Shown here piece by piece: positions 44,749-53,218 of a stretch of 64,000 nucleotides of DNA (position 1 is the first letter of the stretch; each line of letters starts with the position of its first letter). Position numbers and translations under genes: made by a program. The stretch comes from Sciscionella marina DSM 45152 (GTDB lineage Bacteria > Actinomycetota > Actinomycetes > Mycobacteriales > Pseudonocardiaceae). The DNA lies in contig NZ_KB905388.1 of assembly GCF_000379465.1 (NCBI RefSeq), forward strand, positions 52,468-116,467. Direction: 5' to 3'. The notes beneath the pieces are model-generated. The model saw nothing but the letters and a program-made list of their open reading frames with translations. It did not search any database and had not been told where the DNA came from.

Positions 44749-46064
44749 ACCTCACTCAGATCGTTGCGTGGCGCCGATTCCTGTTCACTCACCTGCCGGA
44801 TCTGTTTGACCAGCAAGGGAATCACCACGAGGCTGGCCACCGAGCCGAGCATCACCCACAGCGCGGGAGCGAGCGTGGTCAGCCGCACCGTCGCCCAGGT
44901 CATCAGCGCGGGAGTGGTTCCGGCGAACGCGATCGCGGCGATGTTGTAGCTCAGTGCGAGGCCGGTGGACCGGACCGCGACCGGGAACGCGCGCGGCAGC
45001 GTGGACGGGGCCACCCCGACGAATCCGGCGACCGAGGCACACAGCACGGTGTGCACGATCAGCAGCACGGTCAGGTTCGGCTGAGCGCGCAGCCATAGCA
45101 ACAGCAGCACCGGCAAGACGAGCAGGGCCAGCGAACTGGCCACGATGAGTGGTTTCGCGCCGATCCGGTCCGCGAGCCTGCCCGCGGCGACACAGCCCGC
45201 GACGAGCACGATATTGCCCATCAGCGAGGCGAGAAAGGACTCCTGCCCGGTGAATCCGAGCCCGATCGCGGGCTCCTTGTAATAGGTCGGGAGATAGATC
45301 ACGAAGGCGTAGACGCACACCGTCCACTGCACGGAGAACAGGAACCCGGAAAGGATCCGCATCGGGTGCTCGCGCAGCAGCGTGAACAGCGGATTGCGCC
45401 GCTGCTCCGGGCGCTGGGCGGTGAACTGCGCGGTCTCCGGGAGTTTGCGCCGCACGTACAGGCCGACGGGGATGATCAGCAGCCCGACGAGGAACGGGAT
45501 CCGCCATGCCCAGTCACGGACAGCGGAATCGGGGAAGAAACTGGTGATCGCGAAACCGATGACCGCGGAGAGCAGATTCGACAAGCCCATCGAGGCCTGC
45601 AGCCAGGAGGCATAGCGCCCGCGTTTGTCCGCCGGTGCGTGCTCGAGCATGAAGGCGGCGGCCCCGCCGATCTCCCCACCGGCGGAGAAGCCCTGCAGCA
45701 GCCGCCCGGCAAGCAGCAGGATCGGCGCGCCGACCCCGATCAGCGTGACCGGTGGGGCGACCACGAGCAGCAGCGTGCCGATCCCCATCGAGCCGATGGA
45801 GAGCATCAGCGCCGATTTACGCCCGACCCGGTCACCGTAGATACCGACGAGGATCGCGCCGATCGGACGGGCCACGAATCCGGCGCCGAACACCACGAAG
45901 GTGGAAAGCAGCGCCGAGGTCGGATCGCCGGAAGTGAAGAAGTTCCCCGCGATATAGCTGGCGAAGAAGGCATAGACGGAGAAGTCGTACCACTCCATGG
46001 CGTTGCCGAACGATGCGGCGACCACCGAGCGGCGTGCGATGCGCGAATCCGTGGCTGCGGTCAT
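44745..46064 (-). CDS. MHS-family MFS transporter
   Basis: 439 aa with 12 membrane helices of the metabolite:H+ symporter branch: SFGNAMEWYDFSVYAFFASY, ARPIGAILVGIYGDRVGRK (MFS signature) and GRLLQGFSAGGEIGGAAAFMLEHAP. MHS proteins import small carboxylates or zwitterions such as 2-oxoglutarate, shikimate or betaine. The stop overlaps the lyase start by 4 nt, so the two are co-translated. Import of the lyase product (thiourocanate) or of ergothioneine itself is the natural inference. Confidence 0.85.
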   Translation of the reverse strand: MTAATDSRIARRSVVAASFGNAMEWYDFSVYAFFASYIAGNFFTSGDPTSALLSTFVVFGAGFVARPIGAILVGIYGDRVGRKSALMLSIGSMGIGTLLLVVAPPVTLIGVGAPILLLAGRLLQGFSAGGEIGGAAAFMLEHAPADKRGRYASWLQASMGLSNLLSAVIGFAITSFFPDSAVRDWAWRIPFLVGLLIIPVGLYVRRKLPETAQFTAQRPEQRRNPLFTLLREHPMRILSGFLFSVQWTVCVYAFVIYLPTYYKEPAIGLGFTGQESFLASLMGNIVLVAGCVAAGRLADRIGAKPLIVASSLALLVLPVLLLLWLRAQPNLTVLLIVHTVLCASVAGFVGVAPSTLPRAFPVAVRSTGLALSYNIAAIAFAGTTPALMTWATVRLTTLAPALWVMLGSVASLVVIPLLVKQIRQVSEQESAPRNDLSEV

Positions 46065-46066
46065 GA

Positions 46067-47317
46067 TCAGTCCCTCGGCCGGTCCTGCGCGTCGAGCGCG
46101 ACAAGGGTGCGAGTGAGGGTGTGCACGCCCTTGGCGATGTCCGCACTCGCGGTGAATTCTTCTGGACAGTGGCTCTTCCCGGCCACCGAAGGCACAAAGA
46201 TCATGCCCATGGGACCGAGGCGGGCCAGGTGCGCGGCATCGTGCCCGGCGCCCGAAGGCACCGCGCGCCAGGAGTAGCCGAGTTCCGCCGCGGCCGAGGC
46301 GATCACGTCCCGCACCGGTTCGGCGGTCGGCACGGGATCCTGGTCGTTGAGCCATTCCACGTCGATCTGCACCCCGCGCGCCGCGGTCTCCGCGGTGATC
46401 TCGTCCACGATCTCCCGGCGCGCCCCCTGCAACCAGTCCCGCTCCACGCTGCGGATCTCCGCCCACAGCTTGGCTTCATCGCTGATCACGTTCATCGAAC
46501 CGGGAGCGGACACGATGCTCCCGGACGTGGTGACCCCGTGCACCGGTGCGGCGCAGCCGACCCGGTCCACGGCGAGCACCGCGGCCGCGGCGGAGACGAG
46601 CGCATCCTGCCGCTCGCCCATCGGCGTGGTCCCGGCATGTCCCGCGCTGCCCGCGAAATGCACGAGCAGCCGCTCGATGCCCGCGATCGCGGTGACCACA
46701 CCGATCTCGGTACCCGCACGCTCGAGCAAGGCGCCCTGTTCGATGTGCAGCTCGACATAGCCGTGCACCTGCCGCCGCCACGGCTGCCCGATCGCCGCCG
46801 ACGGATCGAGTCCGAAGCCGCGCATCGCCGCACCGAGCCGCTGCCCGGTGCCGTCCATCCGGTCCAGGTGCTCCGCGCTCAGTGTTCCGCTGATCGAACG
46901 CGAGCCCATACAGGAGATCCCGAACTCGTTCGCTTCCTCACCGAGGAAGTCCACAATGTACAGATCACGGTGCAGCCGGGTGCCGGTCTCGGTGAGCCGC
47001 CGCGCGACCTCGATCCCGCCGAGCACCCCGACGATCCCGTCGAACCGCCCGCCCTGGCGCACGGTGTCGGTGTGTGATCCGGTCAGCAGCGCGGGCGCGT
47101 TCGGGTCGGCGCCCGGCAGGCGGCCGAGGATGTTGCCCGCCGCGTCCACGACCGGATCCAGTCCCGCCTCGGCCATCCGGGCGCGCACCCAGTCCCGCGA
47201 GTCCCGGTAGGGCTCGGAGAACACTTCCCTGCTCCAGCCGGGAAACGCGGAATCGTGGAACCGGGCGAGTTCGGCCAGCTCCGCGTCGAGCCGCCCGGTC
47301 TCCGGTGCCAGAGTCAT
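46067..47317 (-). CDS. N-carbamoyl-L-amino-acid hydrolase, M20 family
   Basis: 416 aa di-metal amidohydrolase: GSHTDTVRQGGRFDGIVG (metal His82 and Asp93), DFLGEEANEFG (Glu pair), GYVELHIEQG and AGHDAAHLA, SHCPEEF near the C-terminus. The subfamily includes beta-ureidopropionase, allantoate amidohydrolase and L-carbamoylase. In this operon the expected substrate is N-carbamoyl-L-glutamate, released as glutamate, CO2 and ammonia. The ATG at 47317 follows repeat E3, which supplies GGAAAGG. Two nt separate it from the transporter gene. Confidence 0.88.
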   Translation of the reverse strand: MTLAPETGRLDAELAELARFHDSAFPGWSREVFSEPYRDSRDWVRARMAEAGLDPVVDAAGNILGRLPGADPNAPALLTGSHTDTVRQGGRFDGIVGVLGGIEVARRLTETGTRLHRDLYIVDFLGEEANEFGISCMGSRSISGTLSAEHLDRMDGTGQRLGAAMRGFGLDPSAAIGQPWRRQVHGYVELHIEQGALLERAGTEIGVVTAIAGIERLLVHFAGSAGHAGTTPMGERQDALVSAAAAVLAVDRVGCAAPVHGVTTSGSIVSAPGSMNVISDEAKLWAEIRSVERDWLQGARREIVDEITAETAARGVQIDVEWLNDQDPVPTAEPVRDVIASAAAELGYSWRAVPSGAGHDAAHLARLGPMGMIFVPSVAGKSHCPEEFTASADIAKGVHTLTRTLVALDAQDRPRD

Positions 47318-47429
47318 GAGAGCGGGCCTTTCCGGGCATCGTAGCGAGCGCAAGCGAACGAGGAGCGGAGCGAGGGAGAAGTCGAGACAATGTCACAGCG
47401 CGGGCAACGGGCCGATCGGGGCAGCACAG
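47318..47429 (-). repeat. Intergenic repeat E3
   Basis: A 112-bp member of the family at 28523 and 50141, located exactly between the DUF917 stop and the ATG of the M20 gene. The upstream edge reads ATGACT, as does the downstream start codon, a possible duplicated target. The GCGAGCG-rich centre and the CGGGGCAGCACAGTCAT edge are shared with the other copies. Confidence 0.65.
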
Positions 47430-48509
47430 TCATGACCGCTCCGGGAGGTAGCGCAGGAATTCCATGTCGAGCAGCTGCTCGCATTCGCCGAGCGCGACCG
47501 GGTCCACCGCCGAGGAGGACAGCGGCAGCGAACGCGCGTCCGCGACGAGCAGCACCACCTCCATGCCCTCCTTGGCATCCTTGACCGCGAGCGGCAAGCC
47601 GTCCTCGGCGCGCAGGATCACGATCGTGTCGGGGTAACTGGCGATGCGTTCCCCGCCCGAGGTCACCGCCATGTATTCGTTCAGATAGGGCACCAGGTGT
47701 TCGCCGATACCGAAGGTGCCGTGATCCCAGCCGCCGTGCGTGTCCAGGGCGACCGCATCGCGCAGCGGACCACGGGCCAGCTCCCGCGCACCGAGGCGAT
47801 CGCGCACCGTCTCGATCACCGCCTCGGCCGACCGCGCGGCCGCCTTCTCCATCGCCGCCCCGAGCTCGATCGCGGCCGAGATCGCGCCGAGTGCCGCATG
47901 TTCGCGCACCCAGGACAGCTCGACCGGATTCCGCGCAGCCGCGATGAATCCCCCGGTGCGCACCGAGATATCGCGCAGCACATCGTCACAGGTCTGCACG
48001 CTTCCCGTGGTCACCGCACTGAAATGGCCGTGCTTGTCCCGGTTTCCACCGGAGACCACCTGGGTGGACACATAACCCGGCCGCGAGGTGAGCCCGAGCG
48101 AACCGAGTTTCCCGGTCGGATGCGCGCGGATATCGCCCGCCGCGTCGAGCACCTTGACCCCGAGCATCGCGGACTGGATCCAGCCGTTGTGCGTGGTGGA
48201 GTACCCGTTCTGCCCGGTCATCACCGCCGAGATCGGGCGATCGCACTCGCGCATCAGCTTCTGCAGCGCGTGCACGTAGTCGACCGGCTGGATCTCCCAG
48301 TCCTCCGCGGCCGGTGCGCCGATCGCGGTCACCGTGGCCACATAGGAGTCCTCGGGCAGTTCCCCGATCTCGGCCAGCACCGGGCGCCCGACCGAGGTGG
48401 CCACCGAGCCCATCAGCTCGCCGTGATGGCGCCAGCCACCGCCGCCGCAGGCGAACACCCCGCCACCGAGTACCCCGTGCCGCGCATCATCGGCGGTCAG
48501 TTCCCGCAT
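47430..48509 (-). CDS. DUF917 protein, thiohydantoin desulfurase type
   Basis: 359 aa. N-terminal GGGVFACGGGGWRHHG and the central SAVMTGQNGYSTTHNGW, GGFIAAARNPV and GTFGIGEHLVPYLNEYMAV follow the DUF917 (S-Me-THD) family. This family was linked to removal of sulfur from thiohydantoin intermediates of ergothioneine catabolism, as recalled from the literature. The start ATG overlaps the urocanase-like stop (TGATG), so it is coupled to it. It would convert thiohydantoin-5-propionate to hydantoin-5-propionate, releasing sulfide. Desulfurising an S-methyl form is an alternative. Confidence 0.8.
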   Translation of the reverse strand: MRELTADDARHGVLGGGVFACGGGGWRHHGELMGSVATSVGRPVLAEIGELPEDSYVATVTAIGAPAAEDWEIQPVDYVHALQKLMRECDRPISAVMTGQNGYSTTHNGWIQSAMLGVKVLDAAGDIRAHPTGKLGSLGLTSRPGYVSTQVVSGGNRDKHGHFSAVTTGSVQTCDDVLRDISVRTGGFIAAARNPVELSWVREHAALGAISAAIELGAAMEKAAARSAEAVIETVRDRLGARELARGPLRDAVALDTHGGWDHGTFGIGEHLVPYLNEYMAVTSGGERIASYPDTIVILRAEDGLPLAVKDAKEGMEVVLLVADARSLPLSSSAVDPVALGECEQLLDMEFLRYLPERS

Positions 48510-50140
48510 CACCGTTCTCCTTCGAGTTCGATCAGTTGTGTCCCTTGGTTTTTGCCCGCTTGCTCGACCGCTTCCGGGTACCCGGCGATCGCATGCCGCA
48601 GCACCCCGAGCCCGGTGTCCAGGTCGAGGGCGAGCCGCAGCCGCCCTTCCGCGGCAACCGAACCGTCCGCGACCACCGAGACCCCGGCCGACTGCATCCA
48701 GCCCGAATACCCGCCGCCCCCGGAATGCACCGCGACCAGATCCGCCCCACCCGCGGAGAGCAGCATGGAATCCAGCAGCGGCCAGTCGGTCACCCCGTCC
48801 GAACCGTCCCACATCCCCTCGGTTCCGATACGCGGATGCGTCATCCCCGCCGAATCCAGGTGATCGCGGCTGAACAGCACCGGGGCGCCGATGCGGCCAT
48901 CGCGCACCGCCTCGTTCACCGCGACCGCGATCCGGGAGCGTTCCCCGTGCCCGAGCCAGCAGGACCGGGCCGGGAGCCCCTGGCCGGGCACGTGAACACG
49001 CGCGAGCCGGATCCATTCGGCCACCTCGGGCCGCTCCGGAAACAGGATCGTGGCGAGCTCGTCGATCACCGCGAGATCGTTCTCGTCCCCGGAAAGGGCC
49101 ACCCAGCGAAACGGCCCGATACCGCGGCAGAACAACGGCCGCAGATAGGCCTCCATGAAACCGGGAATCGTGAACGCCTCGTCCCCCAACAATTCCGCGG
49201 CCTGCACCCGGAGATTGTTGCCGTTCTCGAAGACGATGCAGCCGCGTTCGGCGAATGCCAGCATTGCGGTGAGCTGACGGGCCATGCTCTCCCGCGCGCA
49301 CTGCTCGACCCGTTCGGGTTCGGCATCGGCGAGCGCGCGCCACTCCCCGAGTTCCATCCCTTCCGGAAGGTAGCCGTACCGCGCATCGTGCGCCGCGGTC
49401 TGATCGGTCACCAGATCGGGCGCGGCCCCGCGCTCGGCGAGCTCGGTAAAGACCGTGGCGGCGTTCCCTTGCAGGGCAACGGCTTTCGCCTCGGTCACCG
49501 CCGCGAGCGCCTCGTCAAGATCACCCGCCACCACATCCAGCCCGCCCGCCGCGCGCAGCTTCTCGATCTTGGCGGGATCGGCTTCCACGGTGAGCGAACC
49601 GAGGCCGAGCATCCGGGCACTGATCGGCTGCGCGGAACCCATTCCACCGAGCCCCGCGGTGAGCAGCCAGCGTCCGCTCGCCCCCGCCACACCGAGCGCG
49701 GCACGCAGCAGTTCATAGGTGCCACCGAGCACCCCCTGGCGCCCGATGTACTGCCACGCAGCCGCGGTGAGCCCGCCCCAGATCGTGTCCCCCGCGGCCA
49801 TCCGCGCGTAGAAGCGCTCCTTGTCCGACCAGGCGCCGACGGTGTTGTTCACCGCGGAGACCACCATCGGCGCCGCGGAATGCGTGTGCAGCACCCCGAC
49901 CGGGCGGCCCGACTGCAGCACCAGGGTCTCGTCCTCGGCCAGTTCGATCAGCGCCGCGACGATCGCGTGATAAGCGGGCCAATCCCGCGCCGCCTTCCCC
50001 AGCGAGGCATACACCACAAGGTCCTCCGGGCGCTCACCGACCTCGAGCACGTTCTCCAACATGCGCAGCAGGGCTTCCGCGCGCCAACTGCGGCAGCGCG
50101 GAACCGTGCCACGCGCGGCGCGCACTGATTCCTGGTTCAT
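48509..50140 (-). CDS. Urocanase-family hydratase, probable thiourocanate hydratase
   Basis: 543 aa. Urocanase landmarks are clear: RPVGVLHTHSAAPMVV, WLLTAGLGGMGSAQP (NAD-binding region), VTDQTAAHDARYGYLPEG, RPLFCRGIGPFRWVALSG, SRDHLDSAGMTHPRIGTE and DGSDGVTDWPLL. It differs from HutU in several blocks, for example AGMTHP where HutU has GSVASP and VFENGNNLRVQ around the NAD pocket. No hutI or hutG is nearby, and a DUF917 gene is coupled directly downstream, which points to thiourocanate rather than urocanate. The ATG at 50140 follows repeat E4 with GGAAGG. Confidence 0.82.
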   Translation of the reverse strand: MNQESVRAARGTVPRCRSWRAEALLRMLENVLEVGERPEDLVVYASLGKAARDWPAYHAIVAALIELAEDETLVLQSGRPVGVLHTHSAAPMVVSAVNNTVGAWSDKERFYARMAAGDTIWGGLTAAAWQYIGRQGVLGGTYELLRAALGVAGASGRWLLTAGLGGMGSAQPISARMLGLGSLTVEADPAKIEKLRAAGGLDVVAGDLDEALAAVTEAKAVALQGNAATVFTELAERGAAPDLVTDQTAAHDARYGYLPEGMELGEWRALADAEPERVEQCARESMARQLTAMLAFAERGCIVFENGNNLRVQAAELLGDEAFTIPGFMEAYLRPLFCRGIGPFRWVALSGDENDLAVIDELATILFPERPEVAEWIRLARVHVPGQGLPARSCWLGHGERSRIAVAVNEAVRDGRIGAPVLFSRDHLDSAGMTHPRIGTEGMWDGSDGVTDWPLLDSMLLSAGGADLVAVHSGGGGYSGWMQSAGVSVVADGSVAAEGRLRLALDLDTGLGVLRHAIAGYPEAVEQAGKNQGTQLIELEGER

Positions 50141-50222
50141 GAGAGGCGGCCCTTCCTGAGCATCGCAGCGAGCGCCAGCGAGCGAGGAGCGCAAGGCAGG
50201 CCGCATCGGGCCAGCAGAGCCG
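50141..50222 (-). repeat. Intergenic repeat E4
   Basis: 82 bp between the IclR stop and the urocanase-like ATG. It shares GAGAGGCGG, GAGCATCGCAGCGAGC and GCGAGCGAGGAGCG with E2 and contributes the GGAAGG ribosome site. ATGA occurs at both ends. Confidence 0.65.
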
Positions 50223-51008
50223 TCATTCCCTCTCCCCTTCGTGCTTCTCGTCCGGTGGCAGCCAGGCGTTCTGCTCGGCGGGCAACCGTGCGGCGAGTTC
50301 CTCCGCCGCGGCGCGCAGAATCCGGACCGGTTCACCGGTTTCCGGGAATTCGCGGTCCTTGCCGATCAGGGACAGCGCGCACACGCAGGTCCCGCCCGCG
50401 ATCACCGGAACCCCGACGGCGGTCATGCCCGGGGTGAGCCAGCCGCGGCTGCAGTGGTACCCCTCGGCGCGGATCGCGGCGAGCTCGGTGCGCAAAGTCT
50501 GGGCGCTCGGGGTGACCGCCGTGTAGCGGGTGAGCCGCCCGCCGAGCACCTTGCGGCGCACCGCACCCGGCGCGAAGGCGAGCAGCGGGGTGGCGCTCGC
50601 TCCGGCGTAGAGGGTGAGGATCTCGCCGGGCCGGAACGCGATGCTTCCGCTGCCGCTGCGCCGCGTGTCCAGGCACAGTGCCGCATTGTGCACCCGGACG
50701 GTGAGCGCGACCGAGAAACCGGTACCGCCCCGCAATCTGGTCAACAGCGGGCGGGCGAGGTCGATCAGGTGCTCGGAACTGTCCACCGAACGGTCCGCGA
50801 GCCGCCCGCTCGGGGAAAGCTGGCCGCCCACCTCGACCAGGAAACCGGCATTCTTGAGCAGCCGCACATAGCGGTACGTGGTCGAGGAAGGCAATTCCAG
50901 CCCTGCCATGATCTCCGCGACATCCACCTGACCACGGTCCTGGACGAAGGCGAGCACCTGCAGCCCACGCTCCATCGAGGACAGTTCGGCTCCGTGCACG
51001 ACGGTCAT
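50223..51008 (-). CDS. IclR-family regulator of the catabolic operon
   Basis: 261 aa. HTH at about residues 9-60 (SSMERGLQVLAFVQDRGQVDVA, LPSSTTYRYVRLLKNAGFL) and a C-terminal IclR effector domain (GYHCSRGWLTPGMTAVGVPVIAG, VCALSLIGK). The ATG overlaps the hydantoinase stop as TGATG. IclR proteins usually respond to an aromatic or dicarboxylic pathway intermediate; thiourocanate or hydantoin-propionate are candidates. A palindrome upstream of the operon (52445-52463) could be its site. Confidence 0.88.
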   Translation of the reverse strand: MTVVHGAELSSMERGLQVLAFVQDRGQVDVAEIMAGLELPSSTTYRYVRLLKNAGFLVEVGGQLSPSGRLADRSVDSSEHLIDLARPLLTRLRGGTGFSVALTVRVHNAALCLDTRRSGSGSIAFRPGEILTLYAGASATPLLAFAPGAVRRKVLGGRLTRYTAVTPSAQTLRTELAAIRAEGYHCSRGWLTPGMTAVGVPVIAGGTCVCALSLIGKDREFPETGEPVRILRAAAEELAARLPAEQNAWLPPDEKHEGERE

Positions 51009-52402
51009 CACCTCCGGTACACCTGCTCGCCCCTGCCCGGGGCGCCGGTCAGCCCACCGTCCACATTCCACACCACCTGGCCACGAGAAACGGTGAGCGT
51101 GACCCGCGCGCCCGGGGAAAACCCGTGATACGGGCTCCATCCGGCATTCGAGTGCAGCGCGGACTCGTCCACCTGCCAGTCCTCCTCCGGGCGCAGCACC
51201 AGGATGTCGGCATCGTGCCCGGGCGTGAGGCGGCCCTTGCGGTGCCCGATCCCGTAGCGGTCGGCCGGATTCGCGGTCAGCGCGGCGACGGCATTGGCGA
51301 ATTCGGGGCCCTCACCATAGCGGCGCAGACAGCCCCCGAGCGTGGTCGCGACCAGAGTCTCGGTGCCCGGGGTTCCCGAGTGATTGTCCAGGATCCGTTC
51401 ATGGTCTTTGAGTTCCGCGGGCCATGGCGCGTGATCCGAGGAGATCACGCCCGCCAGACCGGATGCGACCGCGTCCCACATCGCCTCGCGGTTGCCCGCA
51501 TCGCGCAGCGGCGGGTTGATCTTGAGCCGCCCGCCCTGGGTTTTCATGTCCTGCTCGGTGAACAGCAGATAGTGCGGGCAGGTCTCGAAACTGATGTCCA
51601 CGCCCTGGCCGCGGTACCAGTCGACCAGTTCGGCCGAGCGGCCCAGCGAGAGGTGGCACAGGTGCAGCCTGCCCTGTTCCTGGGCCGCGATCTCCATCGC
51701 GGTGAGCACGCCGAGGGTTTCCGAGACCGGGGGCCGGGTGCGCCCGTGGGTGAGCGGATCGGTGGAATCCCGGTTCTCCGCGAGCAGGGCCTTGATGATC
51801 TCGTTGTTCTCCGCGTGCGCGCACAGGGTGGATCCGGCCTCGCCGACCGCGCGGGTCACGTCGAGCAGTTCGGCGTCCCCGATGCGCGGGAACCGGAAGG
51901 GATCGGTGTCGAACAGCGAAACCTTGAACCCGACCACACCGGCGTTCACCAGTTCCTCGGCCCGGCGCCAGCCACCACCGGGTTCCAGGGTGCCGAGCAG
52001 CGCCACATCCACCACCGCTTCCCCGGCAAGGCGCTCCTGCTTCGCGGCCAGCCGCTCCAGATCGTTCACCGGGCCCGCGCCGTCGAAGGGCATCTCCACG
52101 ATGGTCGTGACCCCACCGGCCGCCGCGGCCGAGGTCGAGGCACGCAGCCCCTCCCCGCCGTGCGAATAGGAGTGCACATGCGCGTCCACCGCGCCGGGAA
52201 GTATGTAGGAGGAACCCACATCGATGACCCGGGCCTCGGTTTCCGGTGCGCCGTCGCCGTTCTCCGGATCGAACTCGGCCTCCGGCACGATTTCGGCGAC
52301 CCGGTCACCCGCGATCCGTACCCTGGCGCGCTCGAAGCCGCCTGCTCCATCGGGCACCCTGCCGAGCAGGACAAGGTGCACCTTCGCATCACTTGCGTCC
52401 AC
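51008..52402 (-). CDS. Hydantoinase/dihydropyrimidinase-family amidohydrolase
   Basis: 464 aa cyclic amidohydrolase. Metal ligands are His75 and His77 in DAHVHSYS, the carbamylated Lys160 in VVGFKVSLF, His196 in CAHAENN, the His in RLHLCHLSL and the Asp in SSDHAPW. The family includes hydantoinase, allantoinase and dihydroorotase. In this operon the fitting reaction is ring opening of hydantoin-5-propionate to N-carbamoyl-glutamate. It starts with GTG at 52402, 8 nt after a TACCTT -10 box: leaderless. It is the first gene of the operon. Confidence 0.87.
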   Translation of the reverse strand: MDASDAKVHLVLLGRVPDGAGGFERARVRIAGDRVAEIVPEAEFDPENGDGAPETEARVIDVGSSYILPGAVDAHVHSYSHGGEGLRASTSAAAAGGVTTIVEMPFDGAGPVNDLERLAAKQERLAGEAVVDVALLGTLEPGGGWRRAEELVNAGVVGFKVSLFDTDPFRFPRIGDAELLDVTRAVGEAGSTLCAHAENNEIIKALLAENRDSTDPLTHGRTRPPVSETLGVLTAMEIAAQEQGRLHLCHLSLGRSAELVDWYRGQGVDISFETCPHYLLFTEQDMKTQGGRLKINPPLRDAGNREAMWDAVASGLAGVISSDHAPWPAELKDHERILDNHSGTPGTETLVATTLGGCLRRYGEGPEFANAVAALTANPADRYGIGHRKGRLTPGHDADILVLRPEEDWQVDESALHSNAGWSPYHGFSPGARVTLTVSRGQVVWNVDGGLTGAPGRGEQVYRR

Positions 52403-52463
52403 GGCTGCCGAAGGTAGAAGGCGCTCCCACCGGCCCGACAGCCCATTCCCGCAGAACGGGAAT
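52403..52463 (-). promoter_or_regulatory. Promoter and candidate IclR operator of catabolic operon
   Basis: The -10 TACCTT (52416-52411) lies 8 nt before the GTG start. ATTCCCG-CAGAA-CGGGAAT (52445-52463) is a perfect 7-bp-arm palindrome just upstream of the -35 position, fitting an IclR site. It could instead terminate the LuxR gene upstream, but it has no T-tract. Confidence 0.5.
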
Positions 52464-52474
52464 CGGCGCTCGCT

Positions 52475-53140
52475 TCAGACCAGCCCGAGTTCGCGGGCGC
52501 GTACCCCGGCCTGGAAGCGGGATTCCGCACCGAGCGCGGACATCAGTTCGGCCACCCGGCGCCGGTAGGTGCGCACGCCGAGGCCGAGGGCGCGGGCGGC
52601 GGCCTCGTCCTTGGTTCCCTGGCTGAGCAGGTCGAGCACGGCGGGCGCGAGAGCGCGGATCTCGGCGACCCGGGCGTCGTAGACGGCGAGCTCGGTCGCG
52701 GAGCGCCAGGCGGTCTCGAACAGGGCGAGCACGGCGTGCACGGTGTCGGGCTGGCTGATGACGCTGTAGCTGCGCACTCCGCTGCTGCGATCACCGGCGA
52801 GGATGGCGACCCGGCCGTCGATGACGATGGTCTCGTTCAGTTCATCGGTGGTGATCCGGATCCGGGCCCCGAACCGGTCCCGGTGTTCGGCGAGTTCGCG
52901 CGCCGAGATCACGTCGAGCAGCAGGCCGGCGCGGTAGATCTTGCGCACCCGCATATCGCCCGCGCGCCGCGCCATCGCCGCGGTGAACTCGTCCATCCGC
53001 TGGTCGGCCACCCAGGTCGCGAGGTCGTTGGCGGCGCATGCGAAGTCGGTCGCCGCCGCCAGCAGATGGCCGACCCGCTGGTAGAGCTCCTGCTCACCGC
53101 GCAGGACGGTGACGGTGTCCCGGGCATCGCGTGCTCCCAT
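52475..53140 (-). CDS. LuxR/GerE-type HTH regulator
   Basis: 221 aa. The N-terminal part (to about residue 150) is a PLD-like effector domain without recognised ligand: ISARELAEHRDRFGARIRI and YSVISQPDTVHAVLALFETAW. The C-terminal LuxR-like HTH (LDLLSQGTKDEAAARALGLG, RRRVAELMSALGAESRF) is complete. Proteins of this layout occur beside biosynthetic clusters in actinomycetes. It is divergent from the aldo/keto reductase across 78 bp and 72 nt ahead of the catabolic operon on the same strand. Which of them it controls is open. Confidence 0.82.
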   Translation of the reverse strand: MGARDARDTVTVLRGEQELYQRVGHLLAAATDFACAANDLATWVADQRMDEFTAAMARRAGDMRVRKIYRAGLLLDVISARELAEHRDRFGARIRITTDELNETIVIDGRVAILAGDRSSGVRSYSVISQPDTVHAVLALFETAWRSATELAVYDARVAEIRALAPAVLDLLSQGTKDEAAARALGLGVRTYRRRVAELMSALGAESRFQAGVRARELGLV

Positions 53141-53218
53141 GTCACCGATTCTGCCTCAACAGCCGGCAGCTTGTTGCCAAATCCGGACGGCGGGCCTTCG
53201 GGCGCCCACGCTGGTGGC

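Noticed and set aside
18926..50222. CRISPR array or tandem repeat tract
   Set aside because: The GAGCGAGC-rich units are few, irregular and far apart, without spacer-repeat periodicity.
43060..52402. Reading the operon as ordinary histidine utilisation (hut)
   Set aside because: The lyase lacks the MIO residues, no imidazolonepropionase or formiminoglutamase gene is present, and a DUF917 gene is tightly coupled.
46067..52402. Allantoin or pyrimidine degradation from the hydantoinase and M20 genes
   Set aside because: No uricase, allantoicase, ureidoglycolate or dihydropyrimidine dehydrogenase genes are nearby, and the two genes are bound into the operon with the urocanase-like and DUF917 genes.
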